DNA of 64,000 nucleotides. Source: Kofleriaceae bacterium (lineage in GTDB: Bacteria > Myxococcota_A > Polyangia > Haliangiales > Haliangiaceae). The notes under the pieces are model-generated. The model did no database searches, was not told the DNA's origin, and worked only from the letters and a program-made list of their open reading frames with translations. Each line of letters starts with the position of its first letter. Position 1 is the stretch's first letter. The translations under genes and the position numbers were made by a program. The stretch covers positions 124,001 to 188,000 of the forward strand of contig JACKDR010000003.1 in NCBI GenBank assembly GCA_020633495.1. Reading direction: 5' to 3'. Shown piece by piece: positions 9,609 to 18,448 of this stretch.

Positions 9609-10673
9609 CTACTGTGACCCGCCGGCGCCGGCCGTGCCAGCCGCCGCGTCGTCGCTCGGGCCGCCCCCGCCCGCGGGCGGGCCGCCGCCGGCCGCCCGCC
9701 GCTTGTTGCGGAGCTCCCAGAACGCGATGCCGGCGATGATGATCGCGACCGAGACCAGCGCCGCCCACGGCCCCTGGACCTGGCGCGCGTCCGACGCGCT
9801 GAGCCGCGTGCCCATGACGTCCTGGGCGCGGCCGATCGCCAGCGCGATCCGACCCTGCACGGTGTAGCCGAAGCTGGCGCCGAAGCCGATCATCAGGACC
9901 CAGACGCCGAACCGGGACACCCGGCCGATCACGCCCTTGTGGGCGACCGAGAAGTAGAAGTAGAGCAGCGACGCCAGCGTGCCGGCGAGCAGCAGGATGT
10001 TCGACAGCAGGCCGAACCAGTACGTGCCGCCGTCGCCGGCGGAGGCGCGGGCGTCGAGGCCGTGGATCGAGCCGCGCTCGCCGGCCATCAGCGCGCGCTC
10101 GGCGTCGGTCAGCTCGGGCAGGTGCGCCATCTCGTCGATGCTGGTCAGGGCCTGCCCCGGGGCGCCGGTCGCGGGGTCGCCGTCGCGGTGCAGCACGATC
10201 TTGTGCGCGGTCGACGGGATGACGCCGGGGAGCTGGCCGAGCTCCTTCTCGGAGGCGCGGGTGACGTCGACCTTGGGCGCGTCGAGGTCGAACGCGGCGC
10301 GCTTGATCTGGGCACCGAGCTCGGCCTGGGCCACCGCGTTGATCTGGATGCCGGCGAACAGCGCGACCACGAAGGCCAGCGGGTAGCGCCCGACCCAGGC
10401 CAGGCGCTTCGACATCGCCTTGACCAGCAGCGCGATGAACAGGAGCAGCGGGATGATCGCGAGCAGGTGGCCGTCGGCCAGCGACACCACCAGCTTGGGC
10501 CGCAGCGTGTTGTAGTACTGCTGGGTCACGACGTAGCCCAGCGAGACGCCGACGAACAGGTGCTCGGCGAGCTTGTAGAACGGGTTGTCCTTGTAGAGGA
10601 AGGACAGGATCGCGAAGGTCAGGAAGATGCCCAGCCAGGCACCCACGACGTCGATCGTGTAGAGCTCCTGCAT
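9609..10673 (-). CDS. Polytopic membrane protein with an internal helix-hairpin-helix-like segment
   Basis: 354 residues. It has about three N-terminal transmembrane helices (residues 8-125), a soluble insert (about 130-205), three further helices, and a Gly/Pro-rich tail. The insert contains VDVTRASEKELGQLPGVIPS followed by a second similar element (LTSIDEMAHLPELT), closely resembling the tandem helix-hairpin-helix of ComEA-type proteins. The gene follows the upstream stop by three bases. Function is unknown; its place in the MutL operon suggests it is a subunit of the encoded membrane assembly. Confidence 0.6.
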   Translation of the reverse strand: MQELYTIDVVGAWLGIFLTFAILSFLYKDNPFYKLAEHLFVGVSLGYVVTQQYYNTLRPKLVVSLADGHLLAIIPLLLFIALLVKAMSKRLAWVGRYPLAFVVALFAGIQINAVAQAELGAQIKRAAFDLDAPKVDVTRASEKELGQLPGVIPSTAHKIVLHRDGDPATGAPGQALTSIDEMAHLPELTDAERALMAGERGSIHGLDARASAGDGGTYWFGLLSNILLLAGTLASLLYFYFSVAHKGVIGRVSRFGVWVLMIGFGASFGYTVQGRIALAIGRAQDVMGTRLSASDARQVQGPWAALVSVAIIIAGIAFWELRNKRRAAGGGPPAGGGGPSDDAAAGTAGAGGSQ

Positions 10674-10676
10674 GGC

Positions 10677-11597
10677 TCAGAGCCCCTGCCGGCGGCGGTG
10701 GGCGCGCCCGGCGAAGAAGATGATGTTGCCGAAGATGATCGCCAGGATGACGACCAGGTGGCCGATGTTGAGGACGTCGGCGGCCTGGGTGCCCAGGCCC
10801 TTCTTGCCGACCATCGTCTCGTACTCGGCCGACGCCGCGAGGCCGCCGACCAGGCCCAGCAGCTGGCCGGCCTGGAAGTACGGCGTCAGGTCGGTGGTCG
10901 ACACCGCGGTGCAGGCGGCGACCATCTTGAGGTCGTAGCGCGACTGCACCAGCTGGACGTACTCCTTGGCGCCCGGGAACCCGGCCGACACCAGGATCAT
11001 CAGGTCGAAGTCCTTGAGCTGCTTCTTGCCCGACATCATCGGGATCTGGTCGAGCGGCGTGCCGTCGGCGGCGCGGCCGTCGAAGGTGCCGCGCAGGTCG
11101 CTGCCGAACGCCGAGATCACGGCCTGCTTGCCCTCGCGGAAGCCCAGCCACACGTAGTCGACGTTCTTCTTGTAGGCGCGATCGGGCGGGCCGTCGTAGC
11201 CGGGGGTGCCGGCGGGCGCCAGCGGCTGCTCGACCATCTCGCGGATCCATCGCTCGATCAGCGGCGGCGCCGAGTACCAGGTCGTCGCCATCACCAGCTT
11301 GACGTTCTTGGCCTTGAGCTGGAGCAGGACGGCGCGGAAGTACGGCTCGAGCTCGGGGGTCGACGCCGGGTCGACGTCGAGCGAGATGAAGACGGTCGCG
11401 CCCTTGCTGCTGTCGGCGGGGTCTCCGTCGGGCAGGGCGTCGACCGTGTAGTACGCCGACTGCACCATCGGCGACGGCTTGATCGGCGTGTTGATCGGGA
11501 AGATCAGCGGCAGCGTGATCGCCAGGCCCATGGCCAGGAACAGCCAGCGGCGATCGAAGCTCTGCAGCCGCTGCGTCCAGTGCTTGGCGGCGGCCAT
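10677..11597 (-). CDS. Membrane-anchored protein of the MutL operon, unknown function
   Basis: 306 residues from the ATG at 11597, which overlaps the upstream stop as TGATG. An N-terminal membrane helix (RWLFLAMGLAITLPLIF) is followed by a soluble alpha/beta domain (ATVFISLDVDPASTPELEPY, VKLVMATTWYSAPPL, DFDLMILVSAGFPGAKEYV). Two C-terminal hydrophobic segments complete it. The alternation suggests a Rossmann-like fold outside the cytoplasm. I recognise no enzyme motif. Confidence 0.6.
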   Translation of the reverse strand: MAAAKHWTQRLQSFDRRWLFLAMGLAITLPLIFPINTPIKPSPMVQSAYYTVDALPDGDPADSSKGATVFISLDVDPASTPELEPYFRAVLLQLKAKNVKLVMATTWYSAPPLIERWIREMVEQPLAPAGTPGYDGPPDRAYKKNVDYVWLGFREGKQAVISAFGSDLRGTFDGRAADGTPLDQIPMMSGKKQLKDFDLMILVSAGFPGAKEYVQLVQSRYDLKMVAACTAVSTTDLTPYFQAGQLLGLVGGLAASAEYETMVGKKGLGTQAADVLNIGHLVVILAIIFGNIIFFAGRAHRRRQGL

Positions 11598-12529
11598 CAG
11601 TCGGACCCCAGGTGCGAGCGCTCGAGGCCGAGGATGACCCGGAGCCCGGTGGCGATGGCGCCGATCGCCGCGCCCATCATGATGGCGCGGCGGCCCGCGT
11701 TGTTGGGGATGTCGAGGATCCAGTCCGAGATCTCGGGGAGGATCGGCGAGATCGTGCGGCCGATGGGGGCGCGGCCGATCAGGATGATGATCGCCGAGCC
11801 CAGCAGCAGCGCGGCGTCGACGTTGCGGGCGCGGAACGCGCGGAACGCCGCCGACGCCACGAAGAACGCCAGCAGCGCGAACATCGTCGCGTTGCAGGGC
11901 GCGAAGATGTGGTCGTAGAGCCAGACGTAGACCCGGCCGGTGGGGCCCCAGGTCATCGTCGGCGTGCCGGCGACGCGGACGACGTCGCCGGCGGCGACCT
12001 CGATCTCGCCGGTGAGCTCGGTGTAGCCGGCGGCGCGCATGTAGATCTTGACGCCGTGCTTGCCGGGCGGGACGTCGACCGCGACGACGCCCTTGCCGGG
12101 CGGGGTCGCCGGCTGCTCGGCGGCGGGGCCGACCTTGACCAGCGCGTCGTCCTCGCCGGTCTCGATGATCACCGACGCCATGCCGGCGGGCACCGCGTAG
12201 GCGCTGGCGTCGTCGACCCGGGTGACCGTGACCTTGGTCGGCGGGTCGCCGCCGAAGGTGTGCCACTGGATGCCGACCAGGCCCATGACCGCGGCGCCGG
12301 CGATCAGCACGACCTTGTACTGCCAGTCCTCCTCGCGGCGCCGGACCCGCGGCACGTTGACCTGCAGCAGGTTGATCGCGCCCAGCACGTAGGCGCCGGC
12401 GGCGAGCACCAGCGCCCAGTCGAGCAGGTGGTCGCGGATCGTCCCGACCGCGTGGTGCGGGATGTAGAACTCGATGACCGCGAACAGCCCGACCAGCAGG
12501 CCGATCGCGAGGGGGACTTCCTTCTTCAT
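11597..12529 (-). CDS. Polytopic membrane protein with an inserted beta domain
   Basis: 310 residues from the ATG at 12529, which overlaps the upstream stop as ATGA; an upstream in-frame start at 12565 would intrude into that gene. Helices at about 7-60 and 74-92 flank an exported region that includes a PEGA/carboxypeptidase-regulatory-like beta domain (PPGKHGVKIYMRAAGYTELT, about residues 150-185). Further helices run from about 205 to the C-terminus. It is probably a structural subunit of the membrane complex encoded by this operon. No catalytic motif is visible. Confidence 0.6.
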   Translation of the reverse strand: MKKEVPLAIGLLVGLFAVIEFYIPHHAVGTIRDHLLDWALVLAAGAYVLGAINLLQVNVPRVRRREEDWQYKVVLIAGAAVMGLVGIQWHTFGGDPPTKVTVTRVDDASAYAVPAGMASVIIETGEDDALVKVGPAAEQPATPPGKGVVAVDVPPGKHGVKIYMRAAGYTELTGEIEVAAGDVVRVAGTPTMTWGPTGRVYVWLYDHIFAPCNATMFALLAFFVASAAFRAFRARNVDAALLLGSAIIILIGRAPIGRTISPILPEISDWILDIPNNAGRRAIMMGAAIGAIATGLRVILGLERSHLGSD

Positions 12530-13812
12530 TGGGGCATCAACCAGGTCCCGAGGTGCCAGCCCCACACCGTGGCGAGGATCATGCCCACCACGATGAGCGC
12601 CATGATCGCGAGCTTGATGACGTCACCGGCCTTGAGCTGCGCGAGCAGGGTGGGCTCGCGCGACAGGTAGGCGCCGGTGGCGTAGAGCTCCTCGCCGAGG
12701 AGCGTGTAGTCGCAGGCCGCGATGAAGAACGGCAGCTGGGTGAACTCGGCGGTGCCGGCGATCTGCACCGCGCCGGTGAGAAAGCCGGTCTCGGACAGGA
12801 GCAGCGACTCGGCGAAGAACCGGCCGAAGTAGATGTTGGTGGCCGGGCGGTCGCGCAGGATCATGCCGTTGACGGCCGCCGCGAACGCGAACTGCTCCGA
12901 GGTGATGAACATGACGTTCTCGGGCTTGTGGGCGTCGAGCCGGCCCGCGTTGGCGTAGCCCTGGCGGACGATCTCCTCGGCCACGACCATCGTCATCGGG
13001 TAGGTGTTGGCGACCTTGAGCTCGGTGTCGTAGGTCGCGGTCAGCTCCGAGACGTGGCCCAGGATCAGCAGGCCGGCGATGGTCTGGATGTCCTGGATCT
13101 CCTCGACGCCGGTGACGTACAGCACCGGCCGGCCCATCTCGGTGGAGCGGCCGATCGCGTCCTCGATGGCGTCGACGCCGGGCATGCGGCGGATGAAGAT
13201 GTCCTTGGCGTTGCGCTTGGCGTAGCCGAGGTAGAGCAGGAACGCGCCGGCGGTGACGACGATCAGCAGCAGGTAGAACCAGCGGTCGGTGTTGAACCAC
13301 GCGGCGCGGGGCGCCGCCGGCTGGCTGACGATCGCGACCTCGCCCTGGTAGGGCGCGTCGACCGCGTCGGCGGTCTTGGCGACGACGGCGCCGGCGTAGA
13401 CGTAGCGGCCGTCGGCCGCGACCTCGTCGTCGAAGCCGCTGTCGGCGTCGCCGATGTAGACCAGGGTCCAGCCGTCGCCGACGTCGAACGGCGGCTTGGG
13501 CGGGCCGCCGGCGGCGGGCAGGTCGAGCGCGCGCGGCGCGACCACGCCGGGCACCGCGTCGTGGCGGATGACCGCGCACAGGTGGCCGTCGAGCGGCGCG
13601 GTGCTCCACGCCACGCTGAGGTGCTGGCCGCTGTCGTTGGGCGGCGCGGTGACCTCCAGCGTCGCGAACGGCGTGGCGCTGGTCGCGATCGAGCTGGCCC
13701 GGGCGACCCCGGCGGCCAGGCCGCCGAGCGCCAGCGTGGCCGCCAGCGTCGTCGCCACCGCCACCGTCATCGCCGTGCGCCGCGGCGCCGGCCCCGTCGT
13801 CGAACGTCTCAT
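12526..13812 (-). CDS. Membrane protein resembling the DUF6754 family found beside MutL genes
   Basis: 428 residues. A signal peptide (TTLAATLALGGLAAGVARAS) leads into a fibronectin-like beta domain (VTAPPNDSGQHLSVAW). A transmembrane helix at about 165-185 (FYLLLIVVTAGAFLLYLGYA) precedes a well-conserved-looking cytosolic domain (GRPVLYVTGVEEIQDIQTIA, YPMTMVVAEEIVRQGY) and a C-terminal hairpin of helices. From memory, this layout matches DUF6754 proteins encoded near glutamate-mutase-L homologues; I could not check this. It starts within the stop of the preceding gene (ATGA overlap). Confidence 0.6.
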   Translation of the reverse strand: MRRSTTGPAPRRTAMTVAVATTLAATLALGGLAAGVARASSIATSATPFATLEVTAPPNDSGQHLSVAWSTAPLDGHLCAVIRHDAVPGVVAPRALDLPAAGGPPKPPFDVGDGWTLVYIGDADSGFDDEVAADGRYVYAGAVVAKTADAVDAPYQGEVAIVSQPAAPRAAWFNTDRWFYLLLIVVTAGAFLLYLGYAKRNAKDIFIRRMPGVDAIEDAIGRSTEMGRPVLYVTGVEEIQDIQTIAGLLILGHVSELTATYDTELKVANTYPMTMVVAEEIVRQGYANAGRLDAHKPENVMFITSEQFAFAAAVNGMILRDRPATNIYFGRFFAESLLLSETGFLTGAVQIAGTAEFTQLPFFIAACDYTLLGEELYATGAYLSREPTLLAQLKAGDVIKLAIMALIVVGMILATVWGWHLGTWLMPQ

Positions 13813-14927
13813 CGCTCGATCACCTCCACGTTGGCGCGCGGCACGATCACCTTGTCGTCGCCGAAGTCGACCTCGAGGACCCGGACCTTGGTCTCGGACG
13901 GCATGACCGCGAGGTCGACCGGCATGTTGGAGACCTTGCCGATGCGGCCGAAGTAGGGCGCGCGGATGCAGCGCACCGGGGCGCCGACCTCGAGGCCGAG
14001 CGCGCCGCCGTCGGCGTCGGCGGTCGAGGCCTCGCCGGCGTCGGGCACGACGACCTCGGGGCGGATCACGCCGGCGCGGATCTGGGTGGCGCCGTTGATC
14101 GACGCGCGCTTGCCGTCGAGCGAGCCCAGCAGCTCGAACGTGCCGCGCGCCATCGCGATGTCGCCGAAGCCCTCGGTGACGACCAGCGTGGTGGCGAGGC
14201 CCTCGGTGCCGGTGATCGCGACGCCGACGTCGTAGCCGAGCAGCTCCTTGACGTCCTGGTAGGCGAAGCCGCCGCACACGACCGCGGCGATCTTCAGCTC
14301 CATCGCGCGGCGCAGCGCCGCCAGCGTGGCGCGGGCGCCGCCGACCACGGCCTTGCCGGCGTGCTCGGCGGACAGGTGCTCGGGCTCGAGCACCTGATCG
14401 GGGCCCTTGGCGACCACGACCAGCGGCGCGGTGACCTCGCCGGACAGCCCGAAGATGCCCTGGACCAGCGCGCCCCGGGCCTCGACCACGACGCCCTCGT
14501 CGGGGAGGATCTCGACGACCTCGCCGTCGACGTAGGCCGTGACCTGGACCGGCACCGGCGGCTCGCGCACGACCGCCATGCCGGTGACCTTGGAGACGCT
14601 CTCGAGCGTGCCGTCGCACGGCGCCAGCGCGGTCGACCGCAGCAGGCCGAAGAAGCTGCGGGCCTCGGCGATCAGCTGCTTCTTCTTGATCGAGCCGCCG
14701 ATCTCGATCTTGAGCGTGTCGATCAGCTCGTCGGGCAGGACCCCGAGCATGTTGCTGAGGTTGATGAGGTGGACCTTGCCGGGCAGGTCGGTGGAGGCCA
14801 CGACGTCGAGCGCGGCGACGCGGTCGCCGACCTGCTTGAGCACGGTGCCGGCCAGCGGCAGACGCCGGGTCTTCCGCACGGTCGTGGACCGCGTGACGGT
14901 GAGTCCGGGGGTGTAGGCGTCGCCCAT
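13809..14927 (-). CDS. Barrel-sandwich-hybrid (lipoyl-like) protein of the MutL operon
   Basis: 372 residues. The N-terminal half carries two barrel-sandwich signatures (LAGTVLKQVGDRVAALDVVA near residue 26 and APCDGTLESVSKVTGMAVVR near 103), as in biotinyl/lipoyl or RnfC-like domains. I see no canonical MKM or DKA lysine, so it is probably not a carrier. The C-terminal half is a mixed alpha/beta region (LKIAAVVCGGFAYQDVKELL) and a KOW-like beta module (GAPVRCIRAPYFGRIGKVSN). It begins 21 bases after the MutL gene and probably links the ATPase to the membrane proteins. Confidence 0.6.
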   Translation of the reverse strand: MGDAYTPGLTVTRSTTVRKTRRLPLAGTVLKQVGDRVAALDVVASTDLPGKVHLINLSNMLGVLPDELIDTLKIEIGGSIKKKQLIAEARSFFGLLRSTALAPCDGTLESVSKVTGMAVVREPPVPVQVTAYVDGEVVEILPDEGVVVEARGALVQGIFGLSGEVTAPLVVVAKGPDQVLEPEHLSAEHAGKAVVGGARATLAALRRAMELKIAAVVCGGFAYQDVKELLGYDVGVAITGTEGLATTLVVTEGFGDIAMARGTFELLGSLDGKRASINGATQIRAGVIRPEVVVPDAGEASTADADGGALGLEVGAPVRCIRAPYFGRIGKVSNMPVDLAVMPSETKVRVLEVDFGDDKVIVPRANVEVIER

Positions 14928-14948
14928 GGGTGGTGCAAGATAGTGCGG

Positions 14949-16796
14949 TCAGGGGTACAGATCGAGGGCGCGGCTCCACTTCGCCGCCGCCTCGACGCGG
15001 GCGGCGCGCTCGGCGGGCACGACCAGGGGCCGACGGCCGCGACCGTCGAAGACCAGCCCGCAGACGCCGCCGCGCAGGTCGCGCTGCACCGGCTGGCCGG
15101 GGCCGGCGCCGACGTCGACGCCGCGCGCCGGGGTCAGCGTGGCGCGGGCGACGTCGTCGACGCCGAGCCGCAGGAACACCAGATCGCCGGCGGCGATCGT
15201 CAGCTGCTTGCGCTCGCCCTCGGGCAGCTCCAGCACCACCTCGCACAGCGTGCCGCCGCGGGGCTTGCCGACCGGCGCGACGCAGGTGCCGAGCCGGACC
15301 AGGCAGTCCTTCTCGAAGACCTCGGTGGCGGCGGCCGGGTGCACCGTCGACAGCACGCCGAGGTGCGGCATCATGAAGATCGAGTCGACCGCGAGCTCGG
15401 TGACGCCCTCGACGCCGAACGCGTCGATCATCATCATCATCGACTGGGTCCGGCGCGGCGCGTGCGACAGCACCCCGCCCGACCCGACCAGCAGGTCGAG
15501 CCGCATCATGTCGACCAGCGTGCCGCTGCCGTCCTGGGTGAAGGCGTCGGAGATCGTGCGCTCGGTCTGGGTGCCGCGCAGCTTGACCGCGAACTGCTTG
15601 TGCTGGACGAACGACAGCCGCAGCGCCTCGCGCGCGATCGCCTGCTCGATCTTGAGCTCGTCGAGGGTCTGCGGGATCGTCGTCGGCCGGATCATCTTGT
15701 TGCCGATGCGATCGCGGAGCTCGGCCTCGTCGAGGTCGAACGGGACCCAGCGCTGGATGTCGCCGATGCCGGCCTCGGCCAGCACGTTCGACACCGAGTA
15801 GCTCATGCCCAGGTTGGCCGAGACCGTGCGGTTGAAGATGCCGTCGAAGACGCTGAAGACGTCGGTCGTGGCGCCGCCGATGTCGACGCCGACGACGTGC
15901 TTGCCGGTGCGCTCGGCCAGGGTCTTGATCATCAGGCCCATCGCGCCCGGCGTCGGCATGATCGGCACCCCGGTCCAGGTCATGAGCTTGGCGTAGCCCG
16001 GCGCCTGGGCCATGACGTGCTCCATGAACAGCTCGTGGATCGCGTCGCGGGCCGGCCCCAGGTTCTCCTCCTCGAGGGTGGGCCGCACGTTGGCGACGAA
16101 CTGCAGCGAGCACTGGCCGCCCAGCATCTCCTCGATCTGGACCCGGACCTTCTTGTTGCCGGCGAAGATCACCGGCAGGTCGTAGCCGGTGCCGAGGCGG
16201 GGCCGGGGCTGGGCCGCGCGCAGGAGCTCGGCCAGCGCGACGACGTGCTTCTCGGTGCCGCCGTCGGTGCCGCCGGCCATCAGGATCATGTCGGGGCGGA
16301 GCTGCCGGATCCGCTCGATCTTCTCGTGCGGCAGGCGCTTGTCGTTGGTGGCGATCGTGTCCATGACGATCGCGCCGGCGCCGAGGGCGGCGCGGGCCGC
16401 GCTCTCGGCGGTCATCTTCTTGACCACGCCGGCGACCATCATCTGCAGGCCGCCGCCGGCCGACGACGTCGAGATGTAGAGGTCGGTGCCGTCGTCGCCG
16501 GTCTGCGGGCTGAGGATCCGGCCGTCGCCGCCGGCCTCGGCGGCGGCGTCGAGGAAGCGGCGGCCGCGCAGCTCCTGGATCTCGCGGACCGCGTTGAGGA
16601 CACCGCGGGTGACGTCCTCGACCGGGGCCTCGACCGTGGTCGGCGCCTCGCCGCGGCAGGTCAGCCGGTACTCGCCGGCGTCGTTGCGCTCGATCAGGAT
16701 CGCCTTGGTCGTGGTCGAGCCACAGTCGGTGGCGATCACCGAGCGGATCGCGTCCGGATCGATCTTGGGCCGGTGGGGGTCGACGGCGTGCGACAT
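14949..16796 (-). CDS. MutL-type (glutamate mutase L family) ASKHA ATPase
   Basis: 615 residues, starting at an ATG that overlaps the upstream stop as TGATG. The phosphate-1 loop VIATDCGSTTTKAIL lies near residue 21, and VVGVDIGGATTDVFSV near 305 is the phosphate-2 loop. Together they define the actin/Hsp70/sugar-kinase fold of the MutL family. Classical MutL neighbours B12-dependent glutamate mutase and is thought to act as a reactivating or chaperone factor. No mutase subunit is present here; the neighbours are membrane proteins, so its partner is likely different. It is unrelated to the mismatch-repair protein MutL. Confidence 0.8.
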   Translation of the reverse strand: MSHAVDPHRPKIDPDAIRSVIATDCGSTTTKAILIERNDAGEYRLTCRGEAPTTVEAPVEDVTRGVLNAVREIQELRGRRFLDAAAEAGGDGRILSPQTGDDGTDLYISTSSAGGGLQMMVAGVVKKMTAESAARAALGAGAIVMDTIATNDKRLPHEKIERIRQLRPDMILMAGGTDGGTEKHVVALAELLRAAQPRPRLGTGYDLPVIFAGNKKVRVQIEEMLGGQCSLQFVANVRPTLEEENLGPARDAIHELFMEHVMAQAPGYAKLMTWTGVPIMPTPGAMGLMIKTLAERTGKHVVGVDIGGATTDVFSVFDGIFNRTVSANLGMSYSVSNVLAEAGIGDIQRWVPFDLDEAELRDRIGNKMIRPTTIPQTLDELKIEQAIAREALRLSFVQHKQFAVKLRGTQTERTISDAFTQDGSGTLVDMMRLDLLVGSGGVLSHAPRRTQSMMMMIDAFGVEGVTELAVDSIFMMPHLGVLSTVHPAAATEVFEKDCLVRLGTCVAPVGKPRGGTLCEVVLELPEGERKQLTIAAGDLVFLRLGVDDVARATLTPARGVDVGAGPGQPVQRDLRGGVCGLVFDGRGRRPLVVPAERAARVEAAAKWSRALDLYP

Positions 16797-17095
16797 CAGT
16801 AGCGAGCCTCCAGGCGACGCAGCAGCAGCTCGACCGAGCCCCGCTTCTCGAGGATGGTCTGCAGGCGATCCCAGCGGACGGGGTCGTGCCAGACCACCGC
16901 CACGATCGGGCGCAGGAACAAGAGCAGCTGGCTGCCGATCCAGCCCAGCGGCTTGACCGACTCGAGGAAGAACACCGCGGCCGGGGTCAGCCGGCGCTTG
17001 GCGATGCCGTCGGCCAGCGAGTCGAGCAGGGCGCGGTCGTCGTCGGACAGGGCCTCCTCGAGGCGCTGGACCTGCTGCTCGGCGTCGAGGCTCAC
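16796..17095 (-). CDS. Small hydrophobic protein of the MutL operon
   Basis: 99 residues from a GTG at 17095 that overlaps the upstream stop as GTGA; its own stop overlaps the MutL start. The N-terminal third is acidic and helical (AEQQVQRLEEALSDDDRALL). A hydrophobic segment around WIGSQLLLFLRPIVAVVW could be one membrane helix or an amphipathic anchor, and a basic tail follows. The tight coupling on both sides argues that it is real and made in fixed ratio with its neighbours. No family is recognised. Confidence 0.55.
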   Translation of the reverse strand: MSLDAEQQVQRLEEALSDDDRALLDSLADGIAKRRLTPAAVFFLESVKPLGWIGSQLLLFLRPIVAVVWHDPVRWDRLQTILEKRGSVELLLRRLEARY

Positions 17096-17541
17096 GCCGC
17101 CGCCTCGGGGGCCGGCGCCGCGGCGTCGCCGGGCGCGCCGATCCGGGCGCGCAGCAGCGCGATCACGCGGTCGCGACCGGCGGCGTCGAGGCCGTCGAAG
17201 TAGACCAGGACGCCGCGCTGGCGATCGAGGAAGCTCTTGCGCGCGAACGGCGACACCAGCGCGGCGCCGGGGCCGACCTGGACCCGGCGCAGGTCGCGCC
17301 AGGCCCGGCGCTTGCGCCCCCACGGCCGGCGCTCCTCGACGCCGTCGTCGTCGAGCCGGTACCGGGTCGGGAACAGGAACGGCGCCACCGACACGGTGAG
17401 GATCAGCACCGCGAGGCCGGCCAGCAGCGCCGAGCCCAGGGTCACCAGCACCGCCCACGCCGAGACCATCACGACGGCCACCACCAGGAAGATGTCCTGG
17501 GGCCGTCGCCGGGCCGGGTGTGCGGTCCAGACTACCTCCAT
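17092..17541 (-). CDS. PH-domain-like membrane protein, first gene of the MutL operon
   Basis: 149 residues from the ATG at 17541, preceded by GGAG; a TTG at 17574 would add 11 residues. MEVVWTAHPARRRPQD is followed by two closely spaced membrane helices (about 18-60). A short beta domain (RYRLDDDGVEERRPWGRKRR, VLVYFDGLDAAGRDRVIALL) then resembles bacterial PH/YdbT-like domains. It opens the operon and faces the enoyl-CoA hydratase gene divergently across 80 bases. Confidence 0.6.
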   Translation of the reverse strand: MEVVWTAHPARRRPQDIFLVVAVVMVSAWAVLVTLGSALLAGLAVLILTVSVAPFLFPTRYRLDDDGVEERRPWGRKRRAWRDLRRVQVGPGAALVSPFARKSFLDRQRGVLVYFDGLDAAGRDRVIALLRARIGAPGDAAAPAPEAAA

Positions 17542-17573
17542 CGGGGGCTCCGCTTTAGCAGACCCTTCGGACA

Positions 17574-17588
17574 ATGGGAACCATTCCC
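17574..17588. promoter_or_regulatory. Small dyads in the divergent gap before the MutL operon
   Basis: ATGG-GAA-CCAT (17574-17584) and GGGAA-CCA-TTCCC (17576-17588) overlap in the 80-base gap between the divergent MutL operon and enoyl-CoA hydratase gene. This could be an operator; dyads this short also arise by chance. Confidence 0.2.
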
Positions 17589-17621
17589 GGCACCTGTGCG
17601 GGGTCGTGGTACCAACAGGCC

Positions 17622-18401
17622 ATGTCCGGCTACGCCACCCTCCTGCTCGACGCCACCGGCCCGGTGGCGCGCGTCACCCTCAACCGTCCCGAGAAGCGCA
17701 ACCCCATCGGCCCCGCGACCTGCGGCGAGCTGGTCCACGCGCTCGATCAGCTGCGCCACGACCCCGCGGTCCACGTGATCGTGCTCACCGGCGCGGGGTC
17801 GGCGTTCTCGGCCGGAGGCGATCTGTCGGCGATGCAGGGCGGGGCCGGCGCCGGCGACGGCGTGCCGCCGGCGTCGCTGGTCAAGCTGTTCACGACCATG
17901 CACGACCTGGGCAAGCCGGTGATCGCCATGGTCAACGGCCCGGCCCTGGCCGGCGGCATGGGCCTGATGGTCGCGTGCGACGTCGTGGTCGCCGCCGACA
18001 CCGCGGTGTTCGGCACCACCGAGATCGCGGTCGGGCTGTGGCCGATGATGATCACCGCCGAGATCACCCGGAACATCGGCCGCAAGAAGACCCTCGAGCT
18101 GATGCTGACCGGTCGCAAGCTCGACGCCGCCGAGGCCCTGGCGTGCGGCCTGGTGACCCGGGTCGTGCCGGCCGCCGACCTCGAGGCCGAGACCATGAAG
18201 CTGGCCGGCGAGATCGCGGCGCGGTCGCCGGCGGCGGTGGCGCTGGGCCTGCGGGCGTTCTACCGCTCCGCCGACATGGAGCTGGAGCCCGGGCTGCGCT
18301 ACCTGGAGGGCGAGCTGGCCCGGGTGCTGGCGCTGGAGGACGCCCGCGAGGGCATCACGGCGTTCCTGCAGAAGCGCGCCCCGGTGTGGAAGGGCAAGTA
18401 G
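17622..18401 (+). CDS. Enoyl-CoA hydratase/isomerase family protein
   Basis: 259 residues from the ATG at 17622, chosen because MSGYATLLLD begins the crotonase fold; upstream codons are not conserved-looking. Oxyanion-hole segments SAGGDLSAM (about 64) and GPALAGGMGLMVACD (about 107) are present. Of the two classical hydratase glutamates, the first is retained in TTEIAVG; the second position reads PMM, so hydration may be replaced by isomerase or another crotonase reaction. It probably acts on an acyl-CoA in the cytoplasm. It is divergent from the MutL operon. Confidence 0.85.
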   Translation: MSGYATLLLDATGPVARVTLNRPEKRNPIGPATCGELVHALDQLRHDPAVHVIVLTGAGSAFSAGGDLSAMQGGAGAGDGVPPASLVKLFTTMHDLGKPVIAMVNGPALAGGMGLMVACDVVVAADTAVFGTTEIAVGLWPMMITAEITRNIGRKKTLELMLTGRKLDAAEALACGLVTRVVPAADLEAETMKLAGEIAARSPAAVALGLRAFYRSADMELEPGLRYLEGELARVLALEDAREGITAFLQKRAPVWKGK

Positions 18402-18448
18402 GGCCGGCACTTGCGCCGGTCGGCACCGGCGCCGTACGCTCGCAGGCG

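Noticed and set aside
14949..16796. DNA mismatch-repair protein MutL
   Set aside because: The sequence has ASKHA phosphate loops (DCGSTTTKA and DIGGATTD), not the GHKL ATPase motifs of mismatch-repair MutL. The shared name is coincidental.
14361..16802. Open frame of 813 codons on the plus strand opposite the MutL-type gene
   Set aside because: Low-complexity antisense translation; the minus-strand gene is clearly real and coupled to its neighbours.
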